A DNA stretch of 7,224 nt from CAVSWN01 sp046728115 (GTDB taxonomy: Bacteria; Acidobacteriota; Vicinamibacteria; Vicinamibacterales; CAVVIG01), in contig JBKPDW010000186.1 of NCBI GenBank assembly GCA_046728115.1, positions 1 to 7,224 of the forward strand. Direction: 5' to 3'. The position numbers and the translations under genes are program-made. The notes under the pieces were generated by a model. The model was not told the DNA's origin. It did no database searches and saw only the letters and a list, made by a program, of their open reading frames with translations. This document shows, piece by piece, positions 5,409 to 7,224 of the stretch; the first letter of the stretch is position 1; each line of letters begins with the position of its first letter.

Positions 5409-7224
5409 AATTGCAGTAATCGTGAACATGGTGACCAGCTGCTGGGCGTCGGGCCAGTCGGGAACTGGGATGATCGCACGAACGGCCGTATCAGGTACAG
5501 GCTTGTCAGCCGACGAATCTAGGCCCAACTCCAGCGAGCTATTCGCACCCCAGCCATACACTAAGCCTGCCTCAGCAAGTAGGGCCAGACTGTGCTGCGA
5601 GCCGGCCGCAATCGATTTGACATGCGTCGTTTTTAAATCCCACGGTATCGGCGCCGGTGCGGTGCCGCCCCACGCCACCCGGACCGCCGCAAGTCTGTTG
5701 CCCCCCACTGAGCCGTCGCCGACTTGACCGTGGGTGTTCCGACCCCAAGCGTACACCTGGCCGGTCGTGTGGAGGGCCAAGCTATGCGCACCGCCCGCGC
5801 TGATCGCCTTGAAGCCATCGAATATCGAGCCCACCAAGCCCGGTAGCATCCACAAGGGTTGCACGGGCACTGGACTGGAAGTGGTCGTGTTGTTGCCGAG
5901 CTGGCCATCGTCATTCGCACCCCAAGCCCAGACGGTTCCATCAGCCCGCAGCGCCAAGCTATGTGCATCGCCCGCAGCGATCGCGACCACGTTGTCGAGG
6001 TTGTGCACCAGCACTGGCAAGTGGCGCTCGATGTTGGTGCCGTCCCCCAGTTGGCCTCTGTCATTCGCTCCCCAGGCCCAGACTTTTCCCTTAATTGATA
6101 GTGCAAGGCTATGCGACGCTCCCGCGGCGATTGCGGTTACGGTGAATGAGCCCTGACCCGGCGCTGGCTCGATTTGCCTCGGTGTAGCCCGCGAGATGGT
6201 CTGATTGTCCCCTAACTGGCCATTGAGATTCCTGCCCCAAGCCCACACGGTTCCAGCGTAAGTGACCGCCAAGCAATGCGCGTTTCCGCTGGCGATCGCG
6301 ACGACGTCTCGAAGGCCACCTTCGACCGGAGCCGGAACATCTGGGTCACCGCCGCGGCCCAGCTGCCCATCTGTGTTGTCGCCCCAGGTCCACACCCAGC
6401 CGCCCAGTAGGCTGTTTCCGCGAACGAGCAATGCCTGACCGTGTGCAGCACCTATCGCGATAGCTTTGACGGCGGGCGGGCCACTCGGAAAGGACACCGC
6501 GAGAGCCGGGCCGATGAATCCCCATTGCCAGGGCGAGCGTCCCTTGCATAAGAGCAAGGTATGTTGTGCTCCCGCTGAAATTGCTACAACGCCCCCAGCT
6601 GTGTCGGGGATCTTTACGGCGCCCGGGGCGCAGATTTTGACGTTCATGCCATTGCCCAACTGGCCCAGCTCGTTGTCGCCCCAGACTTGGGCTCTGCAGT
6701 CGCTCAGCAAGGCGACATTATGAGAGTGACCAGCCGCAATGGCGATGACTCCCCGGAGCGGACGCTTCTTATCACCTGGACCGGGCACCAACACTTCTGC
6801 GAAGGAGGGGCGATAGGTTTGGGGATAGGTGTCACTCCCGAGCTCGTAATTGCCATTCACTCCCGAGGCTAGTACGGTGCCGCCAGGTAGCAATACCAGG
6901 GAGTGGTACTCTCCTCCAGCAACCGCGATGGCAGATGATGCCACCTGCTTCGGAATCAACCGGTCAGTCGTGGTGTCGTCTCCGAGCTGTCCATACCCAT
7001 TGGCACCCCAAGCCCAGACCGTCCCATCCGCTAGGATCGCGAGGCTGTGACCAAGGCCCGCCGCAATCACCATCACATTCTGGAGGTCCTTCGTAAAAAT
7101 TGGCCTAGAACTGTTGCCGGAGGTACCATCTCCGAGTCCGCCGTAGTCATTACGCCCCCACGCCATGATTCGGCCATTAGATCGCAGCGCCAGACTATGG
7201 TAGCCCCCTGCCGCGATCGCGATT
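5343..7224 (-). CDS. RCC1-repeat (beta-propeller) protein, 5' end outside the window
   Basis: The frame is open from the right edge to TAA at 5343-5345, about 626 codons. The codons before the ATG at 7166 continue the repeat (IAIAAGGYHSLALRSNGRI), so that ATG is internal and the gene starts beyond 7224. Eleven RCC1 (ATS1-type) repeats of 46-67 residues follow, with the family signature: G-L-G near the start (GQLG in most), then AIAAG, HSLAL and VWAWG. From Met 7166 they begin near residues 1, 55, 103, 164, 217, 263, 312, 367, 417, 476 and 541. Repeat 5 (217-262) lacks the GQLG element (FIGPALAVSFPSG) and has an inserted LLGG. RCC1 repeats form blades, classically seven per propeller, so 11 or more imply two propellers or a larger one. 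Eukaryotic RCC1 is a Ran exchange factor; bacterial relatives are mostly uncharacterised, often predicted extracellular, and no Ran-type role should be assumed. No membrane segment or signal is visible because the N-terminus is missing. Confidence 0.93.
   Translation of the reverse strand, partial: IAIAAGGYHSLALRSNGRIMAWGRNDYGGLGDGTSGNSSRPIFTKDLQNVMVIAAGLGHSLAILADGTVWAWGANGYGQLGDDTTTDRLIPKQVASSAIAVAGGEYHSLVLLPGGTVLASGVNGNYELGSDTYPQTYRPSFAEVLVPGPGDKKRPLRGVIAIAAGHSHNVALLSDCRAQVWGDNELGQLGNGMNVKICAPGAVKIPDTAGGVVAISAGAQHTLLLCKGRSPWQWGFIGPALAVSFPSGPPAVKAIAIGAAHGQALLVRGNSLLGGWVWTWGDNTDGQLGRGGDPDVPAPVEGGLRDVVAIASGNAHCLAVTYAGTVWAWGRNLNGQLGDNQTISRATPRQIEPAPGQGSFTVTAIAAGASHSLALSIKGKVWAWGANDRGQLGDGTNIERHLPVLVHNLDNVVAIAAGDAHSLALRADGTVWAWGANDDGQLGNNTTTSSPVPVQPLWMLPGLVGSIFDGFKAISAGGAHSLALHTTGQVYAWGRNTHGQVGDGSVGGNRLAAVRVAWGGTAPAPIPWDLKTTHVKSIAAGSQHSLALLAEAGLVYGWGANSSLELGLDSSADKPVPDTAVRAIIPVPDWPDAQQLVTMFTITAISTGNGRSLAIGADFLPVTSAD
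5912..5963. repeat. DNA-level repeat unit within the RCC1 gene
   Basis: This stretch encodes the HSLALRADGTVWAWGAND blade edge. It is visibly related in DNA sequence, over about 50 bases, to 6998-7049 and to a copy beginning near 6061. Shared cores include CACCCCAAGCCCAGAC at 5912-5963 and 6998-7049. Such repeats suggest growth of the array by duplication. Confidence 0.55.

Noticed and set aside
5633..6106. 157-aa minus-strand and similar plus-strand frames inside the RCC1 gene
   Set aside because: These are alternative-frame readings of the RCC1 repeats, with repetitive Ala/Arg/Trp composition.

Overview
The window is GC-rich bacterial DNA. A tRNA-Pro 3' part with an encoded CCA end, Shine-Dalgarno starts and GC-rich third codon positions fit a beta- or gammaproteobacterium. 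A Burkholderiales- or Xanthomonadales-like host is my guess; nothing in the window fixes it. No integrase, transposase, CRISPR array or rRNA was found. The gene content (mostly small uncharacterised genes, several broken, a partial tRNA and a repeat protein) looks like accessory or island DNA.

Layout. Positions 5-937 (+) hold a methyltransferase-like gene of about 310 codons, split by one in-frame TGA at 341-343. Positions 938-1300 hold no convincing gene. At 1301-1354 (+) lies the 3' part of a tRNA-Pro(CGG) gene, from just before the anticodon stem to CCA, without its 5' half. This is what an integration event at the 3' end of a tRNA gene leaves behind. It is followed by helically spaced direct repeats and a strong intrinsic terminator (1506-1531). 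Positions 1822-2527 (+) hold an uncharacterised protein gene with a good RBS and a TTG start, broken by one extra C at 2010/2011. Then come a small helical protein (2592-2816, -) and an uncharacterised 169-aa protein (2962-3471, +).

A minus-strand group follows, in transcription order: a small, possibly frameshifted gene (4506-4347), a 90-aa peptide with six cysteines and a strong RBS (4295-4023), and a three-helix membrane protein (3848-3561). After a stretch with no assignable gene (4507-4814) comes a SnoaL-like fragment (4815-5408, +). It lacks a recognisable N-terminus and overlaps an alternative frame at 5140-5346. The rest (5343-7224, -) is a large RCC1-repeat protein whose start lies beyond the right edge.

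The genes do not form one recognisable pathway. Two features stand out. One is the run of single-site lesions in otherwise coherent genes, which means either decay of cargo DNA or sequencing errors. The other is the minus-strand pair of a cysteine-rich peptide and a small membrane protein, the best candidate here for an undescribed functional unit. That functional link is inference.
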